Source: Desulfocicer vacuolatum DSM 3385 (lineage in GTDB: Bacteria > Desulfobacterota > Desulfobacteria > Desulfobacterales > SURF-7). From it: a stretch of 7,854 nt of DNA. This document shows positions 1 through 7,300 of this stretch, piece by piece. Position 1 is the stretch's first letter, and the number at the start of each line of letters is the position of its first letter. Under the pieces are notes generated by a model. The model had not been told where the DNA came from. It did no database searches and was given only the letters and a program-made list of their open reading frames with translations. The translations under genes and the position numbers were made by a program. The DNA is taken from contig CAMBQS010000151.1 in assembly GCA_945870015.1 (NCBI GenBank), forward strand, positions 1 to 7,854, in the 5' to 3' direction.

Positions 1-64
1 TGACATACTCTTCACCGGTATATTTTGCCACCTCATCACGGTCAAATGGCATATCCACATCAAT
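1..64 (-). repeat. Direct repeat copy B within the receiver-protein gene
   Basis: This stretch matches 430-493 at 61 of 64 positions (differences at 8, 14 and 23 of the window) and lies in the same reading frame, 429 bp (143 codons) away. It encodes the third copy of the xDxPFxxxEVxxxTGxxY motif. The repeat may continue beyond the left edge. Confidence 0.92.
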
Positions 65-910
65 CATCTGTTTTGTTGCAAGAGGAGCGGCCTCGACATT
101 TTTCTTCAAATCTTCATAAGGGATGAAGGAAAAGCCATCTCTGTCCATATACTGAATATATTCCGGTCCGGTTATGGAAATCACCTCGTTGTAATTAAAA
201 GGCTGATCAATACCAATCAGATTTTTCGAATCAAACACCATAGCTGCAGGAGAGGATTTACCCTTTTTTGCCTTTTTCTGCGGACAGGCACTAGTCTTGA
301 CTCCGGCCTTGCACGTTGCCCCCAGCTTCTTGAAAATGTCACAGACCATTGCCCCTACTCCGCAATAATTTTCAAGCGTTTCCATTGGCGCGATTTCTGC
401 AGCAGGATTGCTTGAACGCATAACCCTGTTGACATAATCTTCCCCGGTATACTTTGCCACCTCATCACGGTCAAATGGCATATCCACATCAATGATATTG
501 ATGACTTCCTTCTCCTTTTCCGTCACACGGGCCTCGGTCAGTTTACCGGAAAATACCTTTTGAACGGTTTCCCGTAATTCATCGGGCGTAAACGGCTTGG
601 GAAGATAATCCAGCGCTCCCATCCGGATGGCTTTTACTGCCGTATCGGTTGAAGCATATGCGGTCATCATAATTGCCTTGGTAAGCGGCCATTCCTTTTT
701 TACCAGCTTTAACAGCTCAAGACCATTCATTCCCGGCATCACGATATCTGAGATCAGAAGAGAAAAGGATTCCTTGGCCATTTTCTCAAGGGCTTCCTGA
801 GCATTCTGAGCCTGGACAATTTCAAAATTATTTTTTTTCAGAATTTTTTCCACATTCTGGCATATTCCCAATTCATCATCCACAACCATAATTTTTGCAA
901 CTGTATCCAT
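2..910 (-). CDS. Response regulator receiver protein with C-terminal repeat motif and cysteine cluster (partial, C-terminus off the left edge)
   Basis: The reading frame is open for 303 codons and runs off the window. The ATG at 910 follows a strong Shine-Dalgarno (AGGAGG, 6-8 bases upstream). Residues 5-120 form a CheY-like receiver: acidic pair D11/D12, phosphoacceptor D55 in SDIVMPGMNG, T83 and K105 (YLPKPF). No HTH, AAA+ or known enzymatic output domain follows. The rest instead holds a short motif of the form xDxPFxxxEVxxxTGxxY at about 141-159, 234-251 and 284-302, and cysteines C183, C190, C200 and C209 with a Lys-rich stretch after them. The receiver closely resembles that of the activator encoded upstream (both have YLPKPFTP and a similar AYAS/GYAS loop), so the same kinase may phosphorylate both. 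The gene appears to have its own sigma-54 promoter. The output function is unknown; the cysteines could bind metal or act in redox sensing, which is inference. The receiver call is secure, the tail is not assigned. Confidence 0.9.
   Translation of the reverse strand, partial: MDTVAKIMVVDDELGICQNVEKILKKNNFEIVQAQNAQEALEKMAKESFSLLISDIVMPGMNGLELLKLVKKEWPLTKAIMMTAYASTDTAVKAIRMGALDYLPKPFTPDELRETVQKVFSGKLTEARVTEKEKEVINIIDVDMPFDRDEVAKYTGEDYVNRVMRSSNPAAEIAPMETLENYCGVGAMVCDIFKKLGATCKAGVKTSACPQKKAKKGKSSPAAMVFDSKNLIGIDQPFNYNEVISITGPEYIQYMDRDGFSFIPYEDLKKNVEAAPLATKQMIDVDMPFDRDEVAKYTGEEYV
430..493 (-). repeat. Direct repeat copy A within the receiver-protein gene
   Basis: Partner of the repeat at 1-64, encoding residues 140-160, just after the receiver domain. 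The match stops abruptly on the 5' gene side (the next residues differ), which points to a segmental duplication or gene conversion rather than only protein-level conservation. A diverged middle copy of the same protein motif lies at about 155-214 and has no obvious DNA-level identity. Confidence 0.92.
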
Positions 911-984
911 ACTCTCCTCCTTATTATCTTCTCTGTCCGATCACCAAAGCACTGAAGAAATGTTCTTGTCTGATTATGCTTATT

Positions 985-1001
985 AGCAGATTGCATGCCA
1001 T
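985..1001 (-). promoter_or_regulatory. Sigma-54 (-24/-12) promoter for the receiver-protein gene
   Basis: Read on the minus strand the site is TGGCATG-CAAT-CTGCT, against the consensus TGGCACG-N4-TTGCW. It matches 10 of 12 specified positions, including the essential GG and GC with the correct 10-base spacing. Transcription would start near 974, giving a leader of about 63 bases before the ATG at 910. The neighbouring gene encodes a sigma-54 activator, which makes the site more credible. Confidence 0.72.
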
Positions 1002-1016
1002 CCGGAACCATATTTA

Positions 1017-1029
1017 TATCTTATTGATT
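1017..1029 (-). promoter_or_regulatory. IHF-like binding site
   Basis: The minus strand reads AATCAATAAGATA, one mismatch from the IHF consensus WATCAANNNNTTR. It sits about 50 bases upstream of the predicted start site, between the sigma-54 promoter and the first dyad, where DNA-bending sites are typically found at such promoters. AT-rich DNA gives chance matches, so this is tentative. Confidence 0.33.
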
Positions 1030-1071
1030 TTAATTTGTTATTTTGGATTCTTATAGAATTGGCCATAATCC

Positions 1072-1090
1072 TGTATAGTGATTGCATACA
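1072..1090. promoter_or_regulatory. Dyad 1 (TGTAT-N9-ATACA), candidate activator-binding site
   Basis: A perfect 5-bp inverted repeat with a 9-base spacer, centred about 106 bp upstream of the predicted sigma-54 start site. That is a usual distance for an NtrC-type enhancer site. It shares its form with the two dyads at 1202-1220 and 1222-1240. Assignment to the neighbouring activator is inferred. Confidence 0.5.
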
Positions 1091-1201
1091 CCCCATAAGG
1101 GGAATGGCAACTCATTTTCAATCCAAAATCCGATAGTTCATCCCTTGTAAAAGGTTACGCATCAAGGATCTGATTGAAATGTTCCCTGTTAAACAAAAAT
1201 A

Positions 1202-1220
1202 TGTATAATTATTTTATACG
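1202..1220. promoter_or_regulatory. Dyad 2 (TGTAT-N9-ATACG), candidate activator-binding site
   Basis: It has the same form as dyad 1 with one mismatch in the right arm, and a longer inner symmetry (GTATAA-N5-TTATAC at 1203-1219). It is centred about 236 bp upstream of the predicted start site and lies next to dyad 3 with centres 20 bp apart, about two helical turns, as for cooperating dimers. Confidence 0.45.
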
Positions 1221-1221
1221 A

Positions 1222-1240
1222 TGTATATTCTTTGAATATA
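1222..1240. promoter_or_regulatory. Dyad 3 (TGTAT-N9-ATATA), candidate activator-binding site
   Basis: It fits the TGTAT-N9-ATACA pattern with one mismatch, and contains an independent perfect inverted repeat TATATTC-TTT-GAATATA at 1224-1240. It is adjacent to dyad 2 and 61-79 bp beyond the stop codon of the activator gene. A role as a transcript-end hairpin is less likely because no T-tract follows on the minus strand. Confidence 0.42.
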
Positions 1241-1300
1241 GTATGAAATCCGGATCTGAACAAAGGAGTGGAAACCGTTTTATCAACATTGGTCTTGGTT

Positions 1301-2719
1301 TTATTTTTCTTCATCCGGACGGGAAATATTATGCTTTTTCATAAGGTTCTGGAAATTGGATCGTTGCAATCCCACCTTGCTCGAAGCCTTTGTTGCATTC
1401 CAGTCATTTTTCATAAGAGCGTGTAAAACGAAATTTCTTTCAACCTTGAGAATCGCCTGCTGACGGATCTCTTTTTTAACCTTTATCAACTCTTCATTGG
1501 TTTCCGGAATATTTTTAAACATCTCCTCTGCATCACCGAGGCCGCCGAAAAGCGGAAGATCCGTAAGAGAGATCTGATCCCCTTCGCACAGGATAACCGC
1601 CCGTTCCACTGTATTTTTCAACTGCCGCACATTCCCCGGCCAGTCGAACTCGACCAGCCGGTACACGGAGCTTTCATCAAAACTATTGATTTTCTTTCCC
1701 ATTTTTTCGCAGAACTGCTTCAGAAAAAAATAGGCGATCGGCAAGATATCCATCCTGCGCTCTTTCAAGGCAGGAAGGGTAATCGGATAAACAAATATTC
1801 GATAATAAAAATCTTCCCGGAACAAGCCCTTTTGAACCATCTGTTCAAGGTCTCTGTTGGTTGCGAATATGAGCCGGACATCCACTTTCTGCAACTCCGT
1901 ACTCCCGACAGGCAAAAACTCTTTTGTTTCCAGGAATCGCAGCAGTTTGCCCTGCACTTCCTTGTCAATATTGCCGATCTCATCCAGAAAAACAGTCCCC
2001 TGATCCGCCAGTTTGAAAATCCCCTCTTTATCTTTATGGGCTCCGGTGAAGCCGCCTTTTGTATACCCAAAAAGTTCACTCTCCAGAAGATTATCGGACA
2101 GGGTTCCGCAGTCCACGGCAAAAAAAACCCTGTCATTCCGCTTGCTGTTTGCATGAACAGCCCTCGCGATGATCTCCTTTCCGGTTCCGCTTTCACCATA
2201 TACGAGTACGGTTGAATCCGTAGGCGCAACTTTTTGAACCATCTGGATCACTTTTTTGATCTGTGGACTGTTTCCAATAAGCTGATGTGAAATACTCCTC
2301 CGGGTCTCCTCTTTTTCCAGTTTCTGATTCTGAAACCGGATCACTCTTTTGTTCAATGCCTGCTGCACAAGAGATCGAAGTTCCTGGGGAGTAAATGGTT
2401 TGGGGAGATAATCAAATGCCCCCATTTTCATAACCTCTATTGCAGAAGAAATACTTGCATATCCGGTCATGACAATCACGGTAATTTCAGGGTAATGTTC
2501 CTGAATCCGGCTGAGTACTTCCATTCCGCCCATGCGGCTCATCTTCAGATCGGTGATAACGATATCAAATGATCTGGTTTCAATCATCTTCAGGGCATCA
2601 TATCCATTCAATGCATACTCAACCTCGCACTCCAGGCTGGATAATATCTTGACACAATTCCGGCAAATCGGAAGCTCATCATCAATGATCAGAACAGTTG
2701 ACTTATCTTTATCCGTCAA
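1301..2719 (-). CDS. Sigma-54-dependent response regulator (NtrC family: receiver, AAA+, Fis-type HTH)
   Basis: This 472-residue protein is the output half of a two-component pair and should activate sigma-54 promoters when phosphorylated. Residues 8-122 form the receiver (D13/D14, phosphoacceptor D57, T85, K107). Residues 145-385 form the AAA+ domain: Walker A GESGTGKE at 175-182, sigma-54 contact loop GGFTGA at 222-227, Walker B GTVFLDEI at 241-248, sensor I ATNRD near 286-290, FREDFYYR arginine-finger region at 300-307, and sensor II PGNVRQLKN at 361-369. Residues 428-463 form a Fis-type DNA-binding helix-turn-helix. The start is TTG at 2719, with GGAGGAGG just upstream, overlapping the kinase gene by 11 bp, so the two are translationally coupled. 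The contact loop has Gly in place of the usual Ala (GAFTGA), but FTGA is kept, so activity is expected. The receiver also has a CxxC pair (C19, C22). The likely target is the sigma-54 promoter at 985-1001. Confidence 0.95.
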   Translation of the reverse strand: MTDKDKSTVLIIDDELPICRNCVKILSSLECEVEYALNGYDALKMIETRSFDIVITDLKMSRMGGMEVLSRIQEHYPEITVIVMTGYASISSAIEVMKMGAFDYLPKPFTPQELRSLVQQALNKRVIRFQNQKLEKEETRRSISHQLIGNSPQIKKVIQMVQKVAPTDSTVLVYGESGTGKEIIARAVHANSKRNDRVFFAVDCGTLSDNLLESELFGYTKGGFTGAHKDKEGIFKLADQGTVFLDEIGNIDKEVQGKLLRFLETKEFLPVGSTELQKVDVRLIFATNRDLEQMVQKGLFREDFYYRIFVYPITLPALKERRMDILPIAYFFLKQFCEKMGKKINSFDESSVYRLVEFDWPGNVRQLKNTVERAVILCEGDQISLTDLPLFGGLGDAEEMFKNIPETNEELIKVKKEIRQQAILKVERNFVLHALMKNDWNATKASSKVGLQRSNFQNLMKKHNISRPDEEK

Positions 2720-4148
2720 GTTCCTCCTCCTTTTTCAATGGCAACTGAATAACAAAAGAAGCGCCCTCGCCCGGTCTGCTTTTCACATGAATCTTGCCAT
2801 CATGCTGTTCAACGATACCCTGAGCAATAGACAATCCTAATCCTGTACCATCCGCCCTTGTCGTAAAAAAAGGATCAAAAATTTTATCGATAATCTCTTT
2901 GGATATTCCGATTCCGGAATCGCTTACCTCCACTTCAATCTTCTGGATATCCGGAAGATATCGGGTGATCAGGTCAACATTTCCCCCTGATTGAGTCGCC
3001 TCGATGGCATTCAGGGTGAGATTGATGATGACCTGCTGTATCTGATCCTTATCAACATAGACAAAGGGTATTTCCTCTGATAGATTAACATGGACTGTCA
3101 CATCTTTAAACGCTGCCTGCTTCCGGGTCAATATATAACTCTCCTGAACAATTGCGTTCAGACTATAAGATTTCTTGACCGGCTCGGAATGGCGGGCAAA
3201 ATCAAGCAGGCTTTTTACGATTTTTCTGCATCGTATGGCCTCATTGGAGATTGTTTTCAATTCCTCATAAATCGGATGATCCGGTTCAAGCTCTTCCTGG
3301 GCAAGCATGGCAGAGGTTAAAATCGTTGTCAGCGGGTTATTGATCTCATGGGCAACGCCGGCAGACAGCTTGCCGATGGATACCATTTTATCCTGCCGCA
3401 TCATCGCTTTCTCTACCTTGATATCCTGGGTAATGTCCTTTGAGATTTCAATCACTCCGACCACCTTCCTGTCCTCGATCAATGGATAGCAGGAGATTGA
3501 AACATGCAATTCATTGTCACTTTTATCCAGATGAATGTGTGTTGTCTGGGTTGGTTTACGTACCTTGACCGCCTCTATCAACGGACAAGGGTGGTGATCA
3601 CCGGAACAGGGCTTATCAAGGTGATGCGTAACCTCATAACAGTGGCGACCCTTGATTTCATCTATCCTGGTGCCGAGTTTTTTAACCATTGCTGCATTGG
3701 CATCCTGAATTCGATAATCCAGGCCGATAACCATCATATCCTCCTGAATCATCTCATTGCTCATTGCATAATACAGTGCCTGGGTTTCCTGCAATTTCCG
3801 GCCAACCTTTTTATGCATATCCGAACTGGTGGAAATCTCCCAGAAAAGAAGCGCCGTAGTATGAGCGATTGCCCGGACATTTCTGGCTTTTTTCTGCAAA
3901 ATATCATTATAAATATCCAGGCTACCGGTCAGTTCAACAATCAGATCAATGTCATCTCTCTGAAAAAAATCATTATAATCATGTGTGATAAAAAGCCCCC
4001 TTTTTTTTGCATTGAGCAAGGCCGGCGTACTGTCTTTGATCTCCGCCACAGCAATAACGACAGGAGATATCTCATGAAATTTATGATTTTTAATCATCTC
4101 CATCAGATACAGGCATCGGGTTCCTCCTCCAACAATAGCAATTCGCAT
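2709..4148 (-). CDS. Sensor histidine kinase with N-terminal Rossmann-like nucleotide-binding domain and PAS domain
   Basis: This 479-residue protein has no membrane segment or signal peptide, so it is a cytoplasmic sensor. Residues 1-105 resemble the NAD(P)-binding half of homoserine dehydrogenase-type enzymes: a beta strand into a glycine turn (IAIVGGGTRC at 3-12), and a strand ending IDLIVELTGS at 67-76. About 125-240 is a PAS domain with an unusual Cys/His set (C170, H175, H176, C181, H185, H186, C188). HisKA follows with phosphoacceptor H267 in AHEINNPL, then HATPase_c with the N-box around N376/N380, DSGIGI at 410-415, FDPFFTT at 424-430 and GTGLGLS at 434-440. All catalytic motifs are intact. 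The ATG at 4148 follows AGGAGG at 7 bases. It overlaps the activator gene, its obvious partner. The signal is unknown; nicotinamide nucleotide or redox sensing is inferred from the head domain only. Confidence 0.93.
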   Translation of the reverse strand: MRIAIVGGGTRCLYLMEMIKNHKFHEISPVVIAVAEIKDSTPALLNAKKRGLFITHDYNDFFQRDDIDLIVELTGSLDIYNDILQKKARNVRAIAHTTALLFWEISTSSDMHKKVGRKLQETQALYYAMSNEMIQEDMMVIGLDYRIQDANAAMVKKLGTRIDEIKGRHCYEVTHHLDKPCSGDHHPCPLIEAVKVRKPTQTTHIHLDKSDNELHVSISCYPLIEDRKVVGVIEISKDITQDIKVEKAMMRQDKMVSIGKLSAGVAHEINNPLTTILTSAMLAQEELEPDHPIYEELKTISNEAIRCRKIVKSLLDFARHSEPVKKSYSLNAIVQESYILTRKQAAFKDVTVHVNLSEEIPFVYVDKDQIQQVIINLTLNAIEATQSGGNVDLITRYLPDIQKIEVEVSDSGIGISKEIIDKIFDPFFTTRADGTGLGLSIAQGIVEQHDGKIHVKSRPGEGASFVIQLPLKKEEELDG

Positions 4149-4195
4149 AACAGGCCTCCTGAAATAACAGATGGGTAAAATGAAACTTTTCTGAT

Positions 4196-4223
4196 ATTCT
4201 ATTCAAAATCGATCTGAAGTCAA
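4196..4223 (-). promoter_or_regulatory. Sigma-70-type promoter for the kinase-activator operon
   Basis: On the minus strand: -35 TTGACT (4218-4223), 16-base spacer, -10 TAGAAT (4196-4201). Each hexamer matches 5 of 6 consensus positions. The start would be near 4189, about 40 bases before the kinase ATG. This suggests basal expression of the two-component pair independent of sigma-54. Confidence 0.55.
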
Positions 4224-4247
4224 CTGCTTTAAACCATATCGCCTCTT

Positions 4248-4314
4248 CCCTTGACCTTGCATGGTTCACCTGCTATTTTAGTTCCCGACATCAAAAAACA
4301 ATGTACCCTTGACC
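4248..4314 (+). repeat. Pair of CCCTTGACC direct repeats in the divergent spacer
   Basis: The nonamer occurs at 4248-4256 and 4306-4314, 58 bp apart. It could mark two -35 elements or two half-sites for a regulator of the dehydrogenase. The second copy has only a poor -10 partner. Chance recurrence cannot be excluded. Confidence 0.35.
4251..4279 (+). promoter_or_regulatory. Sigma-70-type promoter candidate for the dehydrogenase gene
   Basis: -35 TTGACC (4251-4256), exactly 17 bases, then -10 TATTTT (4274-4279, 4 of 6). The start would fall near 4286, about 63 bases before the ATG. The -35 lies inside a nonamer CCCTTGACC (4248-4256) that recurs at 4306-4314. I found no -24/-12 site in this spacer. 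Confidence 0.42.
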
Positions 4315-4348
4315 GGTTTGAACTAACAATTTCATCTGATACGGAATC

Positions 4349-7300
4349 ATGTTTCCCCAAAAAACCCGAGAAATCCCTTATAATTATACATCCGCGGATG
4401 ATGCCGGAATCATCCGGTTCCTTCTGGGTAAGAATGCCTGGTACACACTTGAAAAAATACGATTCCAGCGTAAAACAGCATCGCTGGTCAGACTCATCAT
4501 GCGCTTCATGGGGGATATGTTTATCCTCCATCGCAACCCTTATGTGTTTCAAAATCTGGTCGAAAATGTTTCCCTGCGCCGGAATTTTCTTCATGGATTG
4601 AGTGCGGATTTTGAGCGTATTGAGCAGAACGATTCCACAACAGAGGAAATACGAACCATTATTGCCTGCTGTAAGGAATATCTGAAAACGCTTGCAGCAG
4701 AACTCGCAAATGAAAACCGGAAAAGGCATACGATCAAAAAAGAGCTGGGAGCGATTATCGGTGAAGAAAATATAAGTTTTGACCCGTTTGCGTTGATCAG
4801 TCATGTCACCGACGCAACCGACTGGCGACTTTTTCTACCGATTGCCGTTGTCTGGCCGGATAAGGAGTCACAGGTTCCCTGTCTCCTGACAGCAATCCAA
4901 AACATGGGGTTGCACGCGATTCCACGGGGAGCTGGCACCGGTCTGACCGGTGGTGCTGTGCCAGTCCGGAAAAACTGCATCATGATCAATACGGAAAAAT
5001 TGAACCACATCATTGGAATTGAAGAAAAAGCCGGCCACAATGGAGTCAGAATTCCGCTGCTGAGCCTTGAAGCAGGAGTCATTACCGGCGATGCCATGAA
5101 ATTTGCGGAAAAGGAAAATTATGTTTTTGCAACAGATCCGACAAGCGCCTGGGCATGCACAATCGGAGGTAATATTTCTGAAAATGCCGGAGGAAAAACC
5201 GCGGTTCTCTGGGGAACCGCCATTGACAATATTTTTTCATTCCGCATCGCCATTTCCGACGGCCGCCTTCTGGAAATCCAAAGAATCTCTCATCCCTTGC
5301 GGAAAATCCTTCCCGAAGACCGGGTACAATTTGATGTTATCGATACGGCCGGCGGAAAATTCCTGAAAACAATCTCCCTTGAAGGCACGGAGATCCGGGC
5401 AAAAGGTCTTGGAAAGGATATTACCAACAAAGCCCTGAATGGACTACCGGGTATCCAGAAAGAAGGAACAGACGGCGTTATCACATCTGCAAAATTTATC
5501 CTTCACAAGGCATATGAATTCAAGGCTACGTGCTGCATTGAATTTTTCGGCCAGGATATGGACGAGGCAGGAAGGGTCATTCTTGAAATATCCAGAGCAT
5601 TCATCAATAAAGGGGAAGAAGCGCTGATGGCCCTTGAGCATTTTGATGAGGAGTATGTTCGGGCAATCCAGTACAAGGTAAAAGCGCCCAAAAGCGAAAG
5701 CCCAAAAGCGGTTCTCCTGATTGATGTTGTCGGCCACTCGGCCATGCAACTGGAAAAGGGTAAAAAGCAGCTTTCCGGACTTCTTGAACCTTACACCAAC
5801 ACCTTTGCATTTTTCACGGAAAGCAAAACCGAATCGGAAAGATTCTGGCAGGATCGGAAAAAGCTCGGAGCGATTGCAAAACGAACCAATGCGTTCAAGC
5901 TGAACGAGGATATTGTCCTTCCCCTTTCCGCCTTGCCGGAGTTCTCCAATTTTATCGACCGCTGCAACATCGAAGAAGAGAGGGAAAACCAGCAGTCGTT
6001 TGCCTGGCAGGTGAGTTCCTACATAGAAGAAGCCGAACCGCTTTCCGATCCGGAGTGGATGGAAGCGAAAATCCCTGCGGCCAAAAAAATCCTCCGTGAA
6101 TCCATTGAAAAGCTTGCCCTTTGCGGAAAGATCAACCTTCAGCAGGAAACCCATACCCGGAAACTCCTGAAAAGCATGATGGTGTTGTTCCGTGGATATT
6201 CCAAGGTATGCACTGAAATCAATGCGATTTACCAGGACACCCGATCCCATCTGATTGTGATTGCCACGCACATGCATGCCGGAGACGGCAATGTTCATGT
6301 CAATATCCCGGTATTCTCCAATGACCGTGAAATGATGATCCGGGCCATGGAAACAGCCGATGCTGTCATGGAAAAGGCCTTGGAATTAAACGGTGTGGTC
6401 AGCGGAGAACACGGCATTGGATTTACAAAACTAAAATATATCGATCCGGAACAGATTGACCGTCTGAATCAGCACAGGAAGGAAATCGATCCGCAAGGTG
6501 TAATGAATCCGGGAAAGCTGTCTGACATGGAAGTCCCGAACCTGATATTCGCACCCTCCTTCAATCTGCTCGACCTGGAAGCCCGTATTCTGCATCATGG
6601 TTCTCTGCGGGATCTGGCCTTGAAAATATCAAACTGTATCCGGTGCGGCAAATGCAAACCTGATTGCTGTGTTTTTTATCCTCAAAAAAACCTGTTCTTT
6701 CATCCCCGGAATAAAAATCTGGCTATCGCTTCCCTGATTGAAGCATCACTCTATGATGCCCAGAAATTCCGTTCAACGAGATTCGAATTTTTAAAGCACC
6801 TGTCGGAGATTGCAGATCACTGCACCATCTGTCATAAGTGCTGCAAGCCATGTCCGGTAGACATTGACACGGGAGAAGTCTCGATCATGGAAAGAGACCT
6901 CCTGGAGACCCGGAGGATAAAGCATACGGCATTGATTACAGATCTGACCTTGCGTTACCTGGAAAGCCGGTCACACACTTTCAATGCTGCTTTCCGGAAA
7001 ATCATCATCCAGCTCGGCGGGAGTGTCCAGCGAAACCTGGCAAACACCTTATCCTGTTTCCCCCGGAAAGAAGGAAGTCATTCTCCTGTTTATGAACTGC
7101 TTTCCTCACCGATTCCGCCTGCAAGCTCCAAAACCTTATGGGATGTCTTTCCAGGTTGTGGAAACAGTCAGGCGCTTTTGATTCCCGCAGAAAAGGCTGA
7201 AAGAACGGTTTTCTATTTTCCAGGCTGCGGATCAGAACGTCTTTTCAGCAGCATTGGAAAAGCATCCGTCTACATTCTTTTAAAATCGAACACATCGGTT

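Larger units (their letters stand above)
911..1300. other. 390-bp non-coding regulatory spacer upstream of the receiver-protein gene
   Basis: No convincing ORF, tRNA or rRNA was seen here. The spacer is AT-rich and lies between the stop of the sigma-54 activator gene and the start of the receiver gene, both on the minus strand. It holds a -24/-12 promoter match, an IHF-like sequence and three similar 19-bp dyads, each listed separately. No clear rho-independent terminator follows the activator gene: the small hairpins present (for example CCCC-ATAA-GGGG at 1091-1102) lack a T-tract. Confidence 0.8.

Noticed and set aside
1..493. CRISPR array or mobile-element ends as the cause of the 64-bp repeat
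   Set aside because: Only two copies, both within one coding frame, with no regular spacers, inverted termini or transposase.
1091..1102. CCCC-ATAA-GGGG hairpin as a terminator
   Set aside because: The stem is only 4 bp and no T-tract follows on either strand.
1144..1168. CCTTG...CAAGG inverted repeat as a terminator or operator
   Set aside because: Arms of 5 bp with a 15-base loop and no T-tract; within chance expectation.
1765..2229. 154-residue minus-strand frame and a 127-residue plus-strand frame inside the activator gene
   Set aside because: Both overlap the AAA+ core of the activator in other frames; no independent support.
3504..4178. 224-residue open frame on the plus strand opposite the kinase gene
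   Set aside because: Antisense to the Rossmann-like and PAS domains of an intact kinase; rich in His, Ile and Asn with no recognisable motif.
4229..4804. 191-residue open frame on the minus strand across the divergent spacer and the 5' part of the dehydrogenase
   Set aside because: The opposite strand codes the conserved N-terminal domain of the dehydrogenase; the minus-strand product has no recognisable features.
5444..6298. 284-residue open frame on the minus strand inside the dehydrogenase gene
   Set aside because: It lies antisense to a region coding recognisable FAD-oxidase motifs (HMHAGDGNVHV and others); its translation shows no domain and looks like an antisense shadow.
7142..7245. 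Frameshift or domain duplication suggested by two FPGCG motifs close together in the dehydrogenase
   Set aside because: The frame is continuous through both, and I recall DUF3683-type relatives having a similar FPG segment just before the CCG domain, so it looks like the normal architecture.
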